Position numbers and translations under genes: made by a program | Part shown: in pieces, positions 16,653 through 26,365 of the stretch | Layout: each line of letters starts with the position of its first letter | Position numbering within the stretch: the first letter of the stretch is position 1 | Assembly (NCBI RefSeq): GCF_014698035.1 | Contig: NZ_JACJSF010000014.1 | Span: 62,001 to 126,000, forward strand | Origin: Desmonostoc muscorum FACHB-395 | Lineage (GTDB): Bacteria; Cyanobacteriota; Cyanobacteriia; Cyanobacteriales; Nostocaceae | Length of the DNA: 64,000 bases | Reading direction: 5' to 3' | The notes under the pieces: generated by a model | Database searches by the model: none | Told to the model about the DNA's origin: nothing | Seen by the model: only the letters and a program-made list of their open reading frames with translations

Positions 16653-17219
16653 TTGAGCAAAGTGACTCAAACAGCCGTGAATCATAACGGGGCAATGCCA
16701 CAAAGCAGTAAATCAACTTATTACTCCCTGCTAGGACTGCATCCCTCGGCATCAGTAATTGATATTCGTCGCGCTTATCGAGAACTGAGCAAACGCTATC
16801 ATCCTGATACTACAGACTTGCCTACTGCGATCGCCACTTCCAAATTTCAGCAAATCAATGAAGCCTACGCCACCCTTAGCCATCCAGAACGGCGATTAAG
16901 CTACGATTTAAAAATTGGCTATTCCCGCTTTGGAGTGATTCAACCACCCCCTGACTTGAATCATCCCGTCTCGCGTTCTCATGACTGGTCAAAATCAGCT
17001 TACCTCGATCCTAGCGATCGCCCCTTATCATCTGGCGAAATTTTTGCTTTATTTATGCTGGTGTTAACATTTGTAGGTTGTTTGTTATTAGCAGTTGCCA
17101 TTGGTTTAACTCGTGGTGATGCTGCTTTTCAAACCCGTTTGCTACAGTCAACTCCATCTGTACAACAGCAAATTAACCATATATCGCAACTAATTACCCT
17201 TATGGTAATTAAAAATTAA
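16653..17219 (+). CDS. Membrane-anchored J-domain protein
   Basis: 188 residues. A J-domain lies at about 22-90 with HPD at 50-52 (SKRYHPDTTDLP) and the helix IV segment FQQINEAYATLSHPERR. A proline-rich linker follows, then one clear membrane helix at about 128-150 (IFALFMLVLTFVGCLLLAVA) and a short tail. It should recruit an Hsp70, plausibly the nearby DnaK, to a membrane. The start given is TTG at 16653; an ATG at 16695 would give a shorter N-terminus that still keeps the whole J-domain. It is followed 31 bases later by the DUF3143 gene, so the two are probably co-transcribed. Confidence 0.82.
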   Translation: MSKVTQTAVNHNGAMPQSSKSTYYSLLGLHPSASVIDIRRAYRELSKRYHPDTTDLPTAIATSKFQQINEAYATLSHPERRLSYDLKIGYSRFGVIQPPPDLNHPVSRSHDWSKSAYLDPSDRPLSSGEIFALFMLVLTFVGCLLLAVAIGLTRGDAAFQTRLLQSTPSVQQQINHISQLITLMVIKN

Positions 17220-17250
17220 AAAATTTCCTAATCCAAAATCCCAAATTCCT

Positions 17251-17523
17251 ATGCCTCTTCTTCCCTCAGATACGCCCCTATATAATCATCCCTTGCCACA
17301 AATTGAACAGTGGCTAAAAGACCAAGGCTGTAAACAAGACGAAACCCAGAGGCATTGCTGGCATGTGCAACGGCCTAGTTGGCAAGCTGAACTATGGCTC
17401 GACGTTGAGCAAATCGTAGTGCGATATGTCCAATCTGGGGAAAATGGACAAGATATCCAACGCTCGTTCAAATATTCTCTCAGTCGGGATGATGTAGAAC
17501 AAGCTGTGTTTTCTGGGCCATAA
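17251..17523 (+). CDS. DUF3143 family protein
   Basis: 90 residues with the family pattern of an N-terminal TPLYNHPLPQIEQWLKDQGC, a central WQAELWLDVEQIVVRY and a C-terminal SFKYSLSRDDVEQAVFSGP. The family is small, found in cyanobacteria and plastids, and has no known function. No signal peptide or membrane segment is seen. It lies close behind the J-domain gene on the same strand. Confidence 0.8.
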   Translation: MPLLPSDTPLYNHPLPQIEQWLKDQGCKQDETQRHCWHVQRPSWQAELWLDVEQIVVRYVQSGENGQDIQRSFKYSLSRDDVEQAVFSGP

Positions 17524-17564
17524 GTGAAGTGCTGAGTTCAGTTCACGGTAAAAAGGTAGGGAAA

Positions 17565-17988
17565 TTAAGCCGCAATCACGTTCAAAAAAGAATGAACACC
17601 CAGCAATCGGATGCCATAAGTTGCCATTACTGCCCTTAACTCATCATCAGCACGTAAATCATCATCCCCAGACACAATAATCTCTGCTTGACCATCAATA
17701 GCCGTAGCAAGTACAGCTAAATCTTTGGGATCTCGACAATTAGGTGGAACCGTTTCCAACTCAATCCATATTGCTCAGTACTGCAACTGCTGTTCAAGTT
17801 GAATAGCAATACTTGGATTAATCCGTTCTCTTAACCGGGGGCGATTCCAAACTAGATGCAGTTCTTCCATTAGGGGTTGACTCATCACCAACTGGAATTT
17901 GTCCTGCTTCCAATATGGGCAATGTAACTCGGCCTTTGAGCAAAATACGAATCCAAATGTTAGTGTCGATGACCACTCGAAACTTCAT
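17565..17988 (-). pseudogene. PIN-family toxin (COG1569-like), broken by a frameshift and a stop
   Basis: From the ATG at 17988 the frame reads MKFRVVIDTNIWIRILLKGR, the PIN-domain start with its metal-binding Asp. After LPILEA (about 17920) the protein continues only in another frame (DKFQLVMSQPLMEELHLVW), then meets TGA at 17775-17777. It picks up again as CRDPKDLAVLATAIDGQAEI and ends LLGVHSFLNVIAA. Both halves match a putative ribonuclease toxin of 140 residues. The gene is inactive unless the frame is restored. Its ATG overlaps the stop of the antitoxin gene. Confidence 0.8.
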
Positions 17989-18224
17989 GTTTGGTGAGAT
18001 TGCTGGCGCACAGCCTTAATTTCAGCCATGATATTTTCATCTGTAATATCATCAACCGGGGGTTGAGCATAAAGTTCTTGAATTAAAGCCCTCAAATCTG
18101 AACGTAAATCCACTAAAACCAACGCTCTGGCAACCTCTGCCCGTTCCTCTGGTTGCAACTGTTGCACAGCCGTAATGAGTTGTTCCAGGGTGATAGGAAT
18201 CGATACCATATCAATAGCCATCAT
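17985..18224 (-). CDS. Antitoxin-like partner of the broken PIN toxin
   Basis: About 79 residues from ATG 18224. It has a short N-terminal strand and helix (IPITLEQLITAVQQLQPEER), a charged middle and DENIMAEIKAVRQQSHQT at the end. This is the form of small cyanobacterial antitoxins found before COG1569 PIN toxins. The stop overlaps the toxin start (ATGA), so the two were translationally coupled. The antitoxin remains intact while its toxin is broken. The frame is open up to 18266, but the upstream part is repeat-like. Confidence 0.6.
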   Translation of the reverse strand: MMAIDMVSIPITLEQLITAVQQLQPEERAEVARALVLVDLRSDLRALIQELYAQPPVDDITDENIMAEIKAVRQQSHQT

Positions 18225-18303
18225 TGAGTTTATTAAATTGTAGTGCGATCGCCAATCTTGTAGCATCGCTAACGCATCCTACTGCCGCAGCAAACATACT
18301 ATT

Positions 18304-19053
18304 TTATACTTTTCCAAATCGCCGCTCCCGTTGCTGGTAGGCACACAAGGCGCGGTGAAACTCGGCCCGGTCAAAATCGGGCCAGAGAGCATCAGTAATG
18401 TAAATTTCTCCATAAGCCATTTGCCAGAGAAGGAAATTTGAGAGGCGCATTTCTCCACTGGTGCGAATTAACAAATCTGGGTCAGTAATTCCGGCTGTAT
18501 ACAAGTGGCTCTCAAACACCTGTTCATTAATTTCATCGGGTTGTAGCAGACCTTGCTGGACTTGTTTTGCGATCGCCTGACAAGCTTGTAAAATTTCCTG
18601 CCGTCCGCCATAATTAGTTGCCACTGAAAACCGGATACCGCGATTATCCTTGGTTTCTTCCATTGAACGGGATATTTCTTGCTGGAGCGATCGTGGCAGA
18701 GCCTGCAAATTTCCGACAAACTTAATTTGAACATTCTCTTCGACCATTTCCCGCAGTTCTTGGCGCAAAACTCTTTGAAACAGAGTCATCAAAAAATCCA
18801 CTTCTTCCTGCGGTCTTTTCCAATTCTCCGTTGAAAAAGCATAAGCTGTCAGCGCCTGAATCCCCCAATCCTGACAACAACGGAGTAAATCCTTAAGAGC
18901 ATCTACTCCTCGCTTATGACCCATAATTCGAGGTAGACCCTGACGTTTAGCCCATCGACCATTGCCATCCATAATCACCGCAACGTGCTGCGGCAATAGT
19001 TCTCGTTTTAAGTCAGTAGGCAAATCTTGCAGTTTAGTTTGTTGTGCTGTCAT
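18304..19053 (-). CDS. uppS: Isoprenyl transferase (undecaprenyl diphosphate synthase)
   Basis: 249 residues. It has [20 protein letters not shown] with the catalytic Asp at about 29, [12 protein letters not shown], the [14 protein letters not shown] block and the C-terminal [19 protein letters not shown] and ELYITDA-like motifs of cis-prenyltransferases. It condenses isopentenyl diphosphate onto farnesyl or geranylgeranyl diphosphate to make the lipid carrier for peptidoglycan and other wall polymers. Its ATG overlaps the cdaA stop (ATGA), so translation is coupled to the c-di-AMP synthase gene. Confidence 0.95.
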   Translation of the reverse strand: MTAQQTKLQDLPTDLKRELLPQHVAVIMDGNGRWAKRQGLPRIMGHKRGVDALKDLLRCCQDWGIQALTAYAFSTENWKRPQEEVDFLMTLFQRVLRQELREMVEENVQIKFVGNLQALPRSLQQEISRSMEETKDNRGIRFSVATNYGGRQEILQACQAIAKQVQQGLLQPDEINEQVFESHLYTAGITDPDLLIRTSGEMRLSNFLLWQMAYGEIYITDALWPDFDRAEFHRALCAYQQRERRFGKV

Positions 19054-19973
19054 TTTTTATCTCGAGAAGCGGTCGATGGTAATCCGAGTAAACGTGAAAC
19101 CAGTGCTAGTGTCTTCCCACCTATCCGACGAACAAAACTCAACAGACCAGGAGCAACAGCTTCCCTATCCACGGTTGGTGACAAAAGAGCCTCTAATGAC
19201 TCTTTTAGTTTTTTAATCGTCAGTGGTCTATTTAGGGTTCCCCGTTCCGCTAAAGAAATGGAACCCGTTTCTTCAGATACAACGACACAAATGCAATTTT
19301 CGACCCGCTCAGTAATTCCCATTGCCGCCCGGTGGCGTGTTCCCAACTGGCGCGAGGCTGTGCGTCCCGAAAGTGGTAAAATTATACCCGATGATACGAT
19401 CCGTGAGCCACGGATTAATGTCGCTCCATCGTGTAACAAAGTTTTCGGCTGAAAAATTGTCTGGATTAGTTCTTTAGAAACCTCCGCATTTAGCTTTACT
19501 CCTGGCACAGAAAAATCTCGCTCATCAATTGGCCCTGTGGTTTCCACAATTAGTAAAGCTCCAATCCGGTTTTTTGACAATTCTTTAACAGCCTCAACAA
19601 TTTCATCAATTACACTATCAGATTTGGGGATTGCCAGCCGATCGGGTTGAAACAACTGGCGGAATTCGCCACGCCCCAATTGCTCCAAAAATCGCCTAAA
19701 CTCTGACTGTAAAGCAACTGCCATCGCTACAGCACAACCAATCACCAACTTTTCTAGTACAAAACTTAGCAGAGGTAGTCCTAATCTGCCACTTAGTGCT
19801 GAGGCTAGCATTAAGATAATGAATCCCCGCACCATCCATAGTGTTCGGCGCTCACTAATAATAACTAGTATCATGTAAGTCAGCGCCAGCACTAACACAA
19901 TATCCAGAGTCCCAAGCAGCAAGGACTGTGACCACCCCAGGTTTATCAGCCATTGCTTCCACCAATCTCTCAT
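19050..19973 (-). CDS. cdaA: Diadenylate cyclase CdaA (c-di-AMP synthase)
   Basis: 307 residues. Three N-terminal membrane helices (about 15-90) are followed by the DAC domain. The DGA motif is at 182-184 ([11 protein letters not shown]), RHR at 213-215 ([10 protein letters not shown]) and the SEETGSIS loop near 233-240. It makes cyclic di-AMP from two ATP at the membrane; c-di-AMP governs potassium, osmotic and wall balance and, in cyanobacteria, night survival. It overlaps uppS by four bases and follows lysA on the same strand, giving a wall-precursor (lysA), second messenger (cdaA) and lipid carrier (uppS) grouping. The glmM/cdaR neighbours of Firmicutes are absent. Confidence 0.95.
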   Translation of the reverse strand: MRDWWKQWLINLGWSQSLLLGTLDIVLVLALTYMILVIISERRTLWMVRGFIILMLASALSGRLGLPLLSFVLEKLVIGCAVAMAVALQSEFRRFLEQLGRGEFRQLFQPDRLAIPKSDSVIDEIVEAVKELSKNRIGALLIVETTGPIDERDFSVPGVKLNAEVSKELIQTIFQPKTLLHDGATLIRGSRIVSSGIILPLSGRTASRQLGTRHRAAMGITERVENCICVVVSEETGSISLAERGTLNRPLTIKKLKESLEALLSPTVDREAVAPGLLSFVRRIGGKTLALVSRLLGLPSTASRDKK

Positions 19974-20325
19974 GACATCTGGATTACACTTTTGCCTCTA
20001 ATTACAGTTAGTCATTTGTCATTTGTCATTTGTCATTAAACCGCGTCTACTGTGAAAACCGTAGTTTTTTGTAATGAGGCTAAAGTTCAAAACTCAAGCC
20101 ACGACAGAATAATATACTCTCTTCAAAAACTCTAGGTTTCAAAATAGACGGGGTTTAGCTCCTAGCTAATGACCCTTACGGGTGACGCTCGTGCCTCTCT
20201 ACGAGACGCTGCGCGAACGCTAGCGCTGCGCTAACGCCAGTCACTGATGGGGGAAACCCCCTTGGCGCTAGCCTCTCCCTTTGGGAGAAGACCGTGCTGG
20301 TTCACCAATGACCAAGGACAAATGA
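19974..20325. repeat. 352-base repeat-filled spacer between lysA and cdaA
   Basis: It starts with TCATTTG heptamers (about 20010-20037). Later come a CTACGAGACGCTGCGCGAAC block (20200-20235) and a CTCTCCCTTTGGGAGAAGAC hairpin (20272-20291). Both are dispersed Nostoc repeats that recur elsewhere in the window. No gene is seen. Confidence 0.7.
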
Positions 20326-21765
20326 CTAAATTTTCAGCCTTTCTGGTAGGCTATCTTGTCGAATTAAGTCTTGATAAGTTTCACGTTGCAAAATTAAATT
20401 CGCTTCGCCATTCGCCACCACAACTGCTGCCGGTCGGGGCAAGCGGTTGTAGTTAGATGCCATACTGTAATTGTACGCACCAGTTCCCATAACTACGAGA
20501 ATATCTCCTGGTTCAGTCTTTGGGAGTAGTGCATTTTTAATCAGAATATCTCCTGATTCACAATGTTTACCAGCAATTGTGACTGTTTGAGTTAAAAGAG
20601 AAGACATTTTATTGGCAACTACTGCCCGATAAACTGATTGGTAAGTAATCGGGCGAGGATTATCGGACATTCCCCCATCGATCGCTACGTAGGTACGAAT
20701 TTCTGGAATAACTTTGGATGAACCAATAGTATAAGCAGTGACGCAAGCTGTGGCAATTAGCGATCGCCCTGGTTCACTCAGTAATTTCGGCAAAGGCAGA
20801 TTTTCGACCGCACAGGCTTCTTGGACAACTTCACAAATCGCCTTCACCCACTCTTCAATGCTGGGAGGATCATCTGATTCTGTATACTTAATCCCTAAAC
20901 CACCACCAACATTTAACTCTGTAATATTTAAACCATACTTTCCGGCATCTCGTAGCCATTGCACCATCACAGCAGCTAAATCTTGATGCGGTTGGCGCTC
21001 AAAAATTTGGGAACCAATATGAGCGTGTAACCCTACGCAGTCAAGGGTGGGTTGTTGACTGACAAAGGTAAATACTTCATCTAAATCGTTGGGATCAAAG
21101 CCAAATTTGCTATCTAAGTGTCCCGTGCGGATATATTCGTGAGTGTGGCATTCAATACCGGGAGTTAGCCGTAGCATGATACGTATAGGGAGAGGGGATG
21201 AGGTAACATTTTCTCCCCCTGCTCCCCTGCTCCCCTGCTCCCCTGCTATTTCCACAAGAGTACGCAACTCATACCAGTTATCCGCCACAATGGTGACACC
21301 AGACTCGATCGCTAAAATTAATTCTTCACGAGATTTATTATTTCCATGAAGGTAGATTTTCTCAGGACTAACACCTGCTTGCAAGGCGGTGTAAAGTTCG
21401 CCACCAGAAACTACATCGATTCCTAAACCCTCTGATGCGGCGATCGCACAAACTGCTAAACAATTCCAAGCTTTTGAGGCGTACAATACTTGAGATTCGC
21501 CCTTGTAATACTGCTTGAAAGCATCTCGGTATTGCTGACAAGCTGAACGCAGGGTTTCTTCATCTAAAATATATAAAGGTGAACCAAATTGCTCAACTAG
21601 GGTTGTGACATCACATCCACCAATTTCTAGGGAGTCATGATTATGAACTCTAGCAGTTAAGGGTAAAAGTTCCTGATTAGGCGAGAGATTTGGGTTAGTG
21701 TCGCGCCTTTGAGGTAAATATTGACTTCCAGAATGTTGAACCCCAGTGGGGTGAGTCGATACCAT
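20326..21765 (-). CDS. lysA: Diaminopimelate decarboxylase
   Basis: 479 residues of the PLP-dependent fold III decarboxylase family. The PLP lysine is in LYASKAW (about K98), HGNNKS is near 140, the HIGSQ motif is present (LHAHIGSQ), then the LNVGGGLGI phosphate loop, SEPGRSL and the catalytic CESGD motif. It converts meso-diaminopimelate to lysine. Between about residues 176 and 190 there is an added GSRGAGGENVTSS piece. It corresponds to a run of CCCCTGCT units at about 21210-21245, so a tandem repeat has expanded in frame inside the coding region, probably in a surface loop. The protein otherwise looks complete. Confidence 0.95.
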   Translation of the reverse strand: MVSTHPTGVQHSGSQYLPQRRDTNPNLSPNQELLPLTARVHNHDSLEIGGCDVTTLVEQFGSPLYILDEETLRSACQQYRDAFKQYYKGESQVLYASKAWNCLAVCAIAASEGLGIDVVSGGELYTALQAGVSPEKIYLHGNNKSREELILAIESGVTIVADNWYELRTLVEIAGEQGSRGAGGENVTSSPLPIRIMLRLTPGIECHTHEYIRTGHLDSKFGFDPNDLDEVFTFVSQQPTLDCVGLHAHIGSQIFERQPHQDLAAVMVQWLRDAGKYGLNITELNVGGGLGIKYTESDDPPSIEEWVKAICEVVQEACAVENLPLPKLLSEPGRSLIATACVTAYTIGSSKVIPEIRTYVAIDGGMSDNPRPITYQSVYRAVVANKMSSLLTQTVTIAGKHCESGDILIKNALLPKTEPGDILVVMGTGAYNYSMASNYNRLPRPAAVVVANGEANLILQRETYQDLIRQDSLPERLKI

Positions 21766-21857
21766 AAATATAAAAGTTGTCCTTGTTCAAATTACGGGCT
21801 TTGAGTTCGTCTCTCGATTCCCAGTTTACAAAGGGTTTGTAATCTTATTCAATAAAT

Positions 21858-22409
21858 GTGATCTCATTAGACTTAGAAATTAAATTACTGACACCAGATA
21901 ATCTCAGTGCAATTCTGGAACTAGATCAAGCCTGTTTTGGCGGACTTTGGACAATGGAAGGCTACAAGCGAGAATTGGATAGCCCCAACAGCGATTTACT
22001 CGGTTTATTTTCCCCATTCTCCAACGTTAGTTTGTTAGGAATGGGTTGCTTTTGGTCAATTTTAGAGGAAGCCCACATTACAATTTTGGCGGTTCATCCC
22101 CAATATCACCGTCAAGGTTTGGGTGCGGCTTTACTATATTCACTCCTTAAGACAGCTTGCGATCGCGGAATGGAGCGAGCTACCCTCGAAGTCCGAGCTT
22201 CCAACTTGGCAGCAATATCTTTATATCAAAAATTTGGCTTCAAAACAGCCGGACGGCGGCGGGGTTACTACCAAGATAACGGTGAGGATGCGCTAATCCT
22301 TTGGCTCCCCGATTTACAACACTCCAAATTTCAAACAACTTTAGACCAGTGGTATGCCACAATCAGCGATCGCCTTAGCAAATCCTCTTGGCATTTACTT
22401 TTTAACTAG
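21858..22409 (+). CDS. rimI: Ribosomal protein alanine N-acetyltransferase-like GNAT
   Basis: 183 residues starting at GTG. GNAT fold: LDQACFGGLWTMEGYKREL near residue 20-40, the acetyl-CoA binding loop VHPQYHRQGLGAALLYSLL at about 78-97, and ATLEVRASNLAAISLYQKFGF, the RimI-type C-terminal signature. RimI acetylates the N-terminal alanine of ribosomal protein S18 and perhaps other proteins. It stands divergent from lysA, whose start lies 92 bases away, so both promoters share a very short region. Confidence 0.85.
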   Translation: MISLDLEIKLLTPDNLSAILELDQACFGGLWTMEGYKRELDSPNSDLLGLFSPFSNVSLLGMGCFWSILEEAHITILAVHPQYHRQGLGAALLYSLLKTACDRGMERATLEVRASNLAAISLYQKFGFKTAGRRRGYYQDNGEDALILWLPDLQHSKFQTTLDQWYATISDRLSKSSWHLLFN

Positions 22410-22820
22410 TTGGGGATTAAGGGCTTGCGATCGCCTTCAGCAAAAAAAGCAACTTTGCTGCGCTTAATTAGATTTAAATATTCTATATATAATAAATAAA
22501 TTATAAGAATAATTTATGTTAACTTATTCTGCTTGATATTTATAAGTGTATATGGTATATGTAGATGTTTGGGATTAAGTGAAAAACTCTTAATATAAGC
22601 AGTCAGTTATTTGTAATAAATCTCAAAAAGTCCCAAAAACGCTGGTGAACTAAAGCTCCTCAGTACACTAGCCGAATAAAAGCAGTCAATAGTTAACAAT
22701 TAGCCCATCAACTAAAGTCATAGCTTCAGGATGTCTATAATCTGTTATACAGGCATCCAAAAGCTTTGCCTGTGCTAAAATCAGCATACCGGCACGACCG
22801 CAGGTGATGGGAAAAATGCC
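22410..22820. other. Upstream region of clpC
   Basis: 411 AT-rich bases between rimI and clpC, with a HIP1 site near 22430 and a stretch of ATA/TTA-rich DNA. It should hold the clpC promoter. No operator or gene is recognisable. Confidence 0.4.
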
Positions 22821-25289
22821 ATGTTTGAACGCTTCACAGAAAAAGCCATTAAGGTAATCATGCTGGCCCAAGAAGAGGCCCGCCGTTTAGGTCACAACTT
22901 TGTCGGAACCGAGCAGATCCTCCTGGGTCTGATTGGCGAAGGCACTGGAGTGGCTGCCAAGGTGCTGAAATCAATGGGCGTCAATCTTAAAGATGCCCGA
23001 ATTGAAGTTGAAAAAATTATAGGACGGGGATCAGGCTTTGTTGCCGTGGAAATTCCGTTTACGCCACGGGCAAAGCGAGTTCTAGAACTCTCCTTGGAAG
23101 AAGCACGCCAACTGGGGCATAACTACATTGGCACCGAGCATCTGCTGTTGGGCCTAATCCGCGAAGGGGAAGGTGTCGCAGCCAGGGTGCTAGAAAACCT
23201 CGGTGTGGATCTATCTAAGGTAAGAACCCAAGTCATCCGTATGTTGGGAGAAACTGCCGAAGTTTCACCAGGCGGCTCATCCGGGCGCACAAAAACCCCA
23301 ACTCTGGATGAATTTGGCTCAAACCTGACCCAGATGGCGATAGACAATAAACTCGATCCAGTGGTGGGACGCGCCAAGGAAATTGAGCGGGTGATCCAGA
23401 TATTGGGTCGCCGAACCAAAAATAACCCAGTGCTGATTGGGGAACCAGGGGTTGGTAAAACTGCGATCGCTGAAGGTTTAGCTTCACGCATTGCCACCAA
23501 AGATGTCCCTGACATCCTGGAAGATAAACGCGTCGTCACGTTGGATATTGGTTTGCTCGTAGCAGGAACCAAGTACCGGGGTGAATTTGAAGAACGCTTG
23601 AAAAAAATCATGGATGAAATCCGCTCTGCGGGTAATGTCATTCTCGTGATTGATGAGGTACACACCTTAATTGGTGCAGGTGCAGCAGAAGGTGCTATAG
23701 ACGCAGCAAATATCCTCAAGCCAGCTTTGGCCAGAGGTGAGTTGCAGTGCATCGGTGCTACAACCTTAGATGAATACCGGAAGCACATCGAGCGAGATGC
23801 AGCTCTAGAGCGGCGTTTCCAACCAGTGATGGTTGGCGAACCTACAGTTGATGAAACAATTGAAATTTTATATGGTCTGCGCGAACGCTACGAGCAACAC
23901 CATAAACTGAAAATCTCCGACGAAGCATTAGTGGCGGCGGCGAAGTTATCAGACCGTTACATTAGCGATCGCTTCCTCCCAGATAAAGCCATCGACTTAG
24001 TTGATGAAGCTGGTTCTAGAGTGCGCTTGATTAACTCCCAACTGCCACCCGCAGCCAAAGAGTTAGACAAAGAACTGCGTCAGATATTAAAAGAAAAAGA
24101 TGATGCAGTGCGCTCTCAAGACTTTGACAAAGCTGGAGAACTGCGCGATCGCGAAATGGAAATCAAAGCCGAAATCCGGGCGATCGCTCAAAGCAAGACC
24201 AATGCAACTGGCACAGAAGGTGAAGAACCTGTAGTTACAGAAGAAGACATTGCTCACATTGTCGCTTCCTGGACTGGGGTACCGGTGAACAAACTCACCG
24301 AATCTGAATCTGAAAAGCTGCTGCACATGGAAGACACCTTGCATCAGCGTTTAATCGGTCAGGATGAAGCTGTGAAAGCAGTTTCACGGGCAATTCGTCG
24401 CGCTCGTGTCGGTTTGAAAAATCCCAATCGACCCATAGCTAGCTTTGTCTTCTCTGGGCCTACTGGTGTGGGTAAAACAGAGTTGGCGAAATCCTTAGCT
24501 GCTTACTTCTTCGGTTCCGAAGAAGCGATGATCCGCTTAGATATGTCCGAATACATGGAGCGTCACACCGTCAGCAAGCTGATTGGTTCCCCTCCAGGTT
24601 ATGTTGGCTATAACGAAGGTGGTCAGCTGACTGAAGCCGTGCGGCGGCGACCTTACACCGTGGTGTTGTTCGACGAAATCGAGAAAGCGCACCCCGATGT
24701 CTTCAACATGCTGCTGCAAATTTTGGAAGACGGTCGGTTAACTGATGCCAAAGGTCGCACAGTAGACTTCAAGAACACCTTGCTGATTTTAACTTCCAAT
24801 ATTGGTTCTAAGGTAATTGAAAAAGGCGGTAGCGGTATCGGCTTTGAATTCTCCGAAGATGCCAGCGAGTCAACTTACAACCGGATTCGCTCTTTGGTCA
24901 ACGAAGAACTCAAGCAGTACTTCCGTCCAGAGTTCCTCAACCGACTCGATGAAATTATCGTCTTCCGTCAGTTGAACAAGCCGGAAGTGACCCAAATCGC
25001 CGAAATTATGCTCAAGGAAGTATTTGGTCGTCTGACGGAAAAGGGTATCACCTTAGAAGTCACAGACCGCTTCAAGGATCGTTTGATCCAAGAAGGTTAC
25101 AGTCCCAGCTACGGCGCAAGGCCATTACGTCGGGCAATTATGCGCCTGTTAGAAGATAGCCTAGCAGAAGAAATTCTGTCTGGTCGTATCAAAGATGGCG
25201 ATACAGCCCTTGTTGATGTGGATGAAAATGGCATTGTCCAAGTTAGTTCTCAACAGCGTCGGGAATTGTTACCCCAAGGTGTTGAGTAA
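22821..25289 (+). CDS. clpC: ATP-dependent Clp protease ATPase subunit ClpC
   Basis: 822 residues. Two Clp_N repeats (about 1-150) precede AAA module 1 with Walker A GEPGVGKT (207-214). A UVR-type middle region ([20 protein letters not shown]) follows, then AAA module 2 with Walker A GPTGVGKT (546-553), [16 protein letters not shown] and a Walker [12 protein letters not shown]. ClpC unfolds substrates and feeds them to ClpP. This is the chloroplast-type, essential form in cyanobacteria, also linked to phycobilisome breakdown through NblA. Length and motifs are normal. A strong terminator follows. Confidence 0.97.
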   Translation: MFERFTEKAIKVIMLAQEEARRLGHNFVGTEQILLGLIGEGTGVAAKVLKSMGVNLKDARIEVEKIIGRGSGFVAVEIPFTPRAKRVLELSLEEARQLGHNYIGTEHLLLGLIREGEGVAARVLENLGVDLSKVRTQVIRMLGETAEVSPGGSSGRTKTPTLDEFGSNLTQMAIDNKLDPVVGRAKEIERVIQILGRRTKNNPVLIGEPGVGKTAIAEGLASRIATKDVPDILEDKRVVTLDIGLLVAGTKYRGEFEERLKKIMDEIRSAGNVILVIDEVHTLIGAGAAEGAIDAANILKPALARGELQCIGATTLDEYRKHIERDAALERRFQPVMVGEPTVDETIEILYGLRERYEQHHKLKISDEALVAAAKLSDRYISDRFLPDKAIDLVDEAGSRVRLINSQLPPAAKELDKELRQILKEKDDAVRSQDFDKAGELRDREMEIKAEIRAIAQSKTNATGTEGEEPVVTEEDIAHIVASWTGVPVNKLTESESEKLLHMEDTLHQRLIGQDEAVKAVSRAIRRARVGLKNPNRPIASFVFSGPTGVGKTELAKSLAAYFFGSEEAMIRLDMSEYMERHTVSKLIGSPPGYVGYNEGGQLTEAVRRRPYTVVLFDEIEKAHPDVFNMLLQILEDGRLTDAKGRTVDFKNTLLILTSNIGSKVIEKGGSGIGFEFSEDASESTYNRIRSLVNEELKQYFRPEFLNRLDEIIVFRQLNKPEVTQIAEIMLKEVFGRLTEKGITLEVTDRFKDRLIQEGYSPSYGARPLRRAIMRLLEDSLAEEILSGRIKDGDTALVDVDENGIVQVSSQQRRELLPQGVE

Positions 25290-25328
25290 AATTTAGGGTT
25301 TGGGATTAAATCTCAAATAAAAAATTAG

Positions 25329-25363
25329 AAAACGGTAGAGTATTTATTGCTCTACCGTTTTTT
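25329..25363 (+). terminator. Rho-independent terminator of clpC
   Basis: AAACGGTAGAG and CTCTACCGTTT form a perfect 11-base-pair stem with a 9-base loop, ending in a T-run (TTTTTT), 40 bases after the clpC stop. The A-run on the other arm may let it act for the retron operon on the opposite strand as well. Confidence 0.88.
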
Positions 25364-25425
25364 ATGTAAATTACTATTTTTTAATTTATCAAAATAACTA
25401 ATTTAAAGTCTATTAACTGAAGTTA

Positions 25426-26343
25426 TTAGTTATTTTGGGTTGATAGTTTGTCTAGCCTATTATAAACTTCTTTAACAAACCAAAATATTAACTCTTGGAT
25501 ATGGGAGAAATTATCTTCTGAAGAAAACAGTTGTTTTGTACGATTATGAAGTTTATCAATTTGTTCCTTTAAAGAATCTTTACTACCATGACATTCGAGT
25601 TTTCTTAATTGATTTATATCTATGATCGTAAGATATTTTTTTCGTAAGTGTAAAGCAGAATTATCATAAAAATTTGGTTTTATCATTTCAAAAAATATCC
25701 TAACTGATGCAGGAAGATTCATTTTATGAATTTCTTCTATTTTTTTCCAAGAAATATAATTATTACCAACTTTTTTGTAGCCTTCAGCATTTATTTGTCC
25801 TGTATTAGATATGTATATGTTTGGAAATTCATAATTTTTATTTTCTTTATTATCCTGAAAAATTTTTACTCTCCCATAAGCTTCTAAAAAAGTTCTATTA
25901 TTTTCATGCAGAAACTTAAATTCTTCAGCAAAAAGCACTGCAATTGAAGAGTCTAGAGTCTTACGAGCCGATTCACAGAAAGTGGTAATTTGTTTTTTGT
26001 GTCTGCATTCTGCCATATCTTTGCTATCCTTTTGTAAATTTTCTAACAATGCCGGATATCGAACACTGTCGATAAATGAGTAGTCAATAAAATATTCATT
26101 TGGGATATTTATCTGTCTTTTAGGTTTTTGTAAAATCTCTTGACTAGTACTAATTAAATAATTTTCAACAACTTTATTACTTAATACTTGTATTTCTGAT
26201 AAATTAGCAATTTGGTCAGATATTTGTTTAATGTTAATAGAAAAATTTTCATTGATTGTTCTAAACTGTTGACTGATTTCAGTGGATAATACATTTATAC
26301 TGCTTTTTAATTCTTGAATTTCTTGTTTAAAGTCTTGTTCCAT
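25426..26343 (-). CDS. Unknown coiled-coil protein, candidate retron effector
   Basis: 305 residues that I cannot place in a family. Residues 1-90 have heptad-like spacing (IQELKSSINVLSTEISQQF, then IKQISDQIANLSEIQVLSN) and are probably a coiled coil. Residues 110-300 look globular and mixed alpha/beta, with NYISWKKIEEIHKMNLPASV and a leucine-rich C-terminal helix (IQELIFWFVKEVYNRLDKL). There is no signal peptide or membrane segment and no Walker, HNH, Toprim, PIN or protease motif that I can see. It starts 22 bases after the reverse transcriptase stop on the same strand, so it belongs to the same transcript. That position is where retrons carry their toxic effector. The DNA is markedly more AT-rich than clpC next to it, which suggests transfer. 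Confidence 0.7.
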   Translation of the reverse strand: MEQDFKQEIQELKSSINVLSTEISQQFRTINENFSINIKQISDQIANLSEIQVLSNKVVENYLISTSQEILQKPKRQINIPNEYFIDYSFIDSVRYPALLENLQKDSKDMAECRHKKQITTFCESARKTLDSSIAVLFAEEFKFLHENNRTFLEAYGRVKIFQDNKENKNYEFPNIYISNTGQINAEGYKKVGNNYISWKKIEEIHKMNLPASVRIFFEMIKPNFYDNSALHLRKKYLTIIDINQLRKLECHGSKDSLKEQIDKLHNRTKQLFSSEDNFSHIQELIFWFVKEVYNRLDKLSTQNN

Positions 26344-26365
26344 ATCATATTTAAAATTTTAATTG

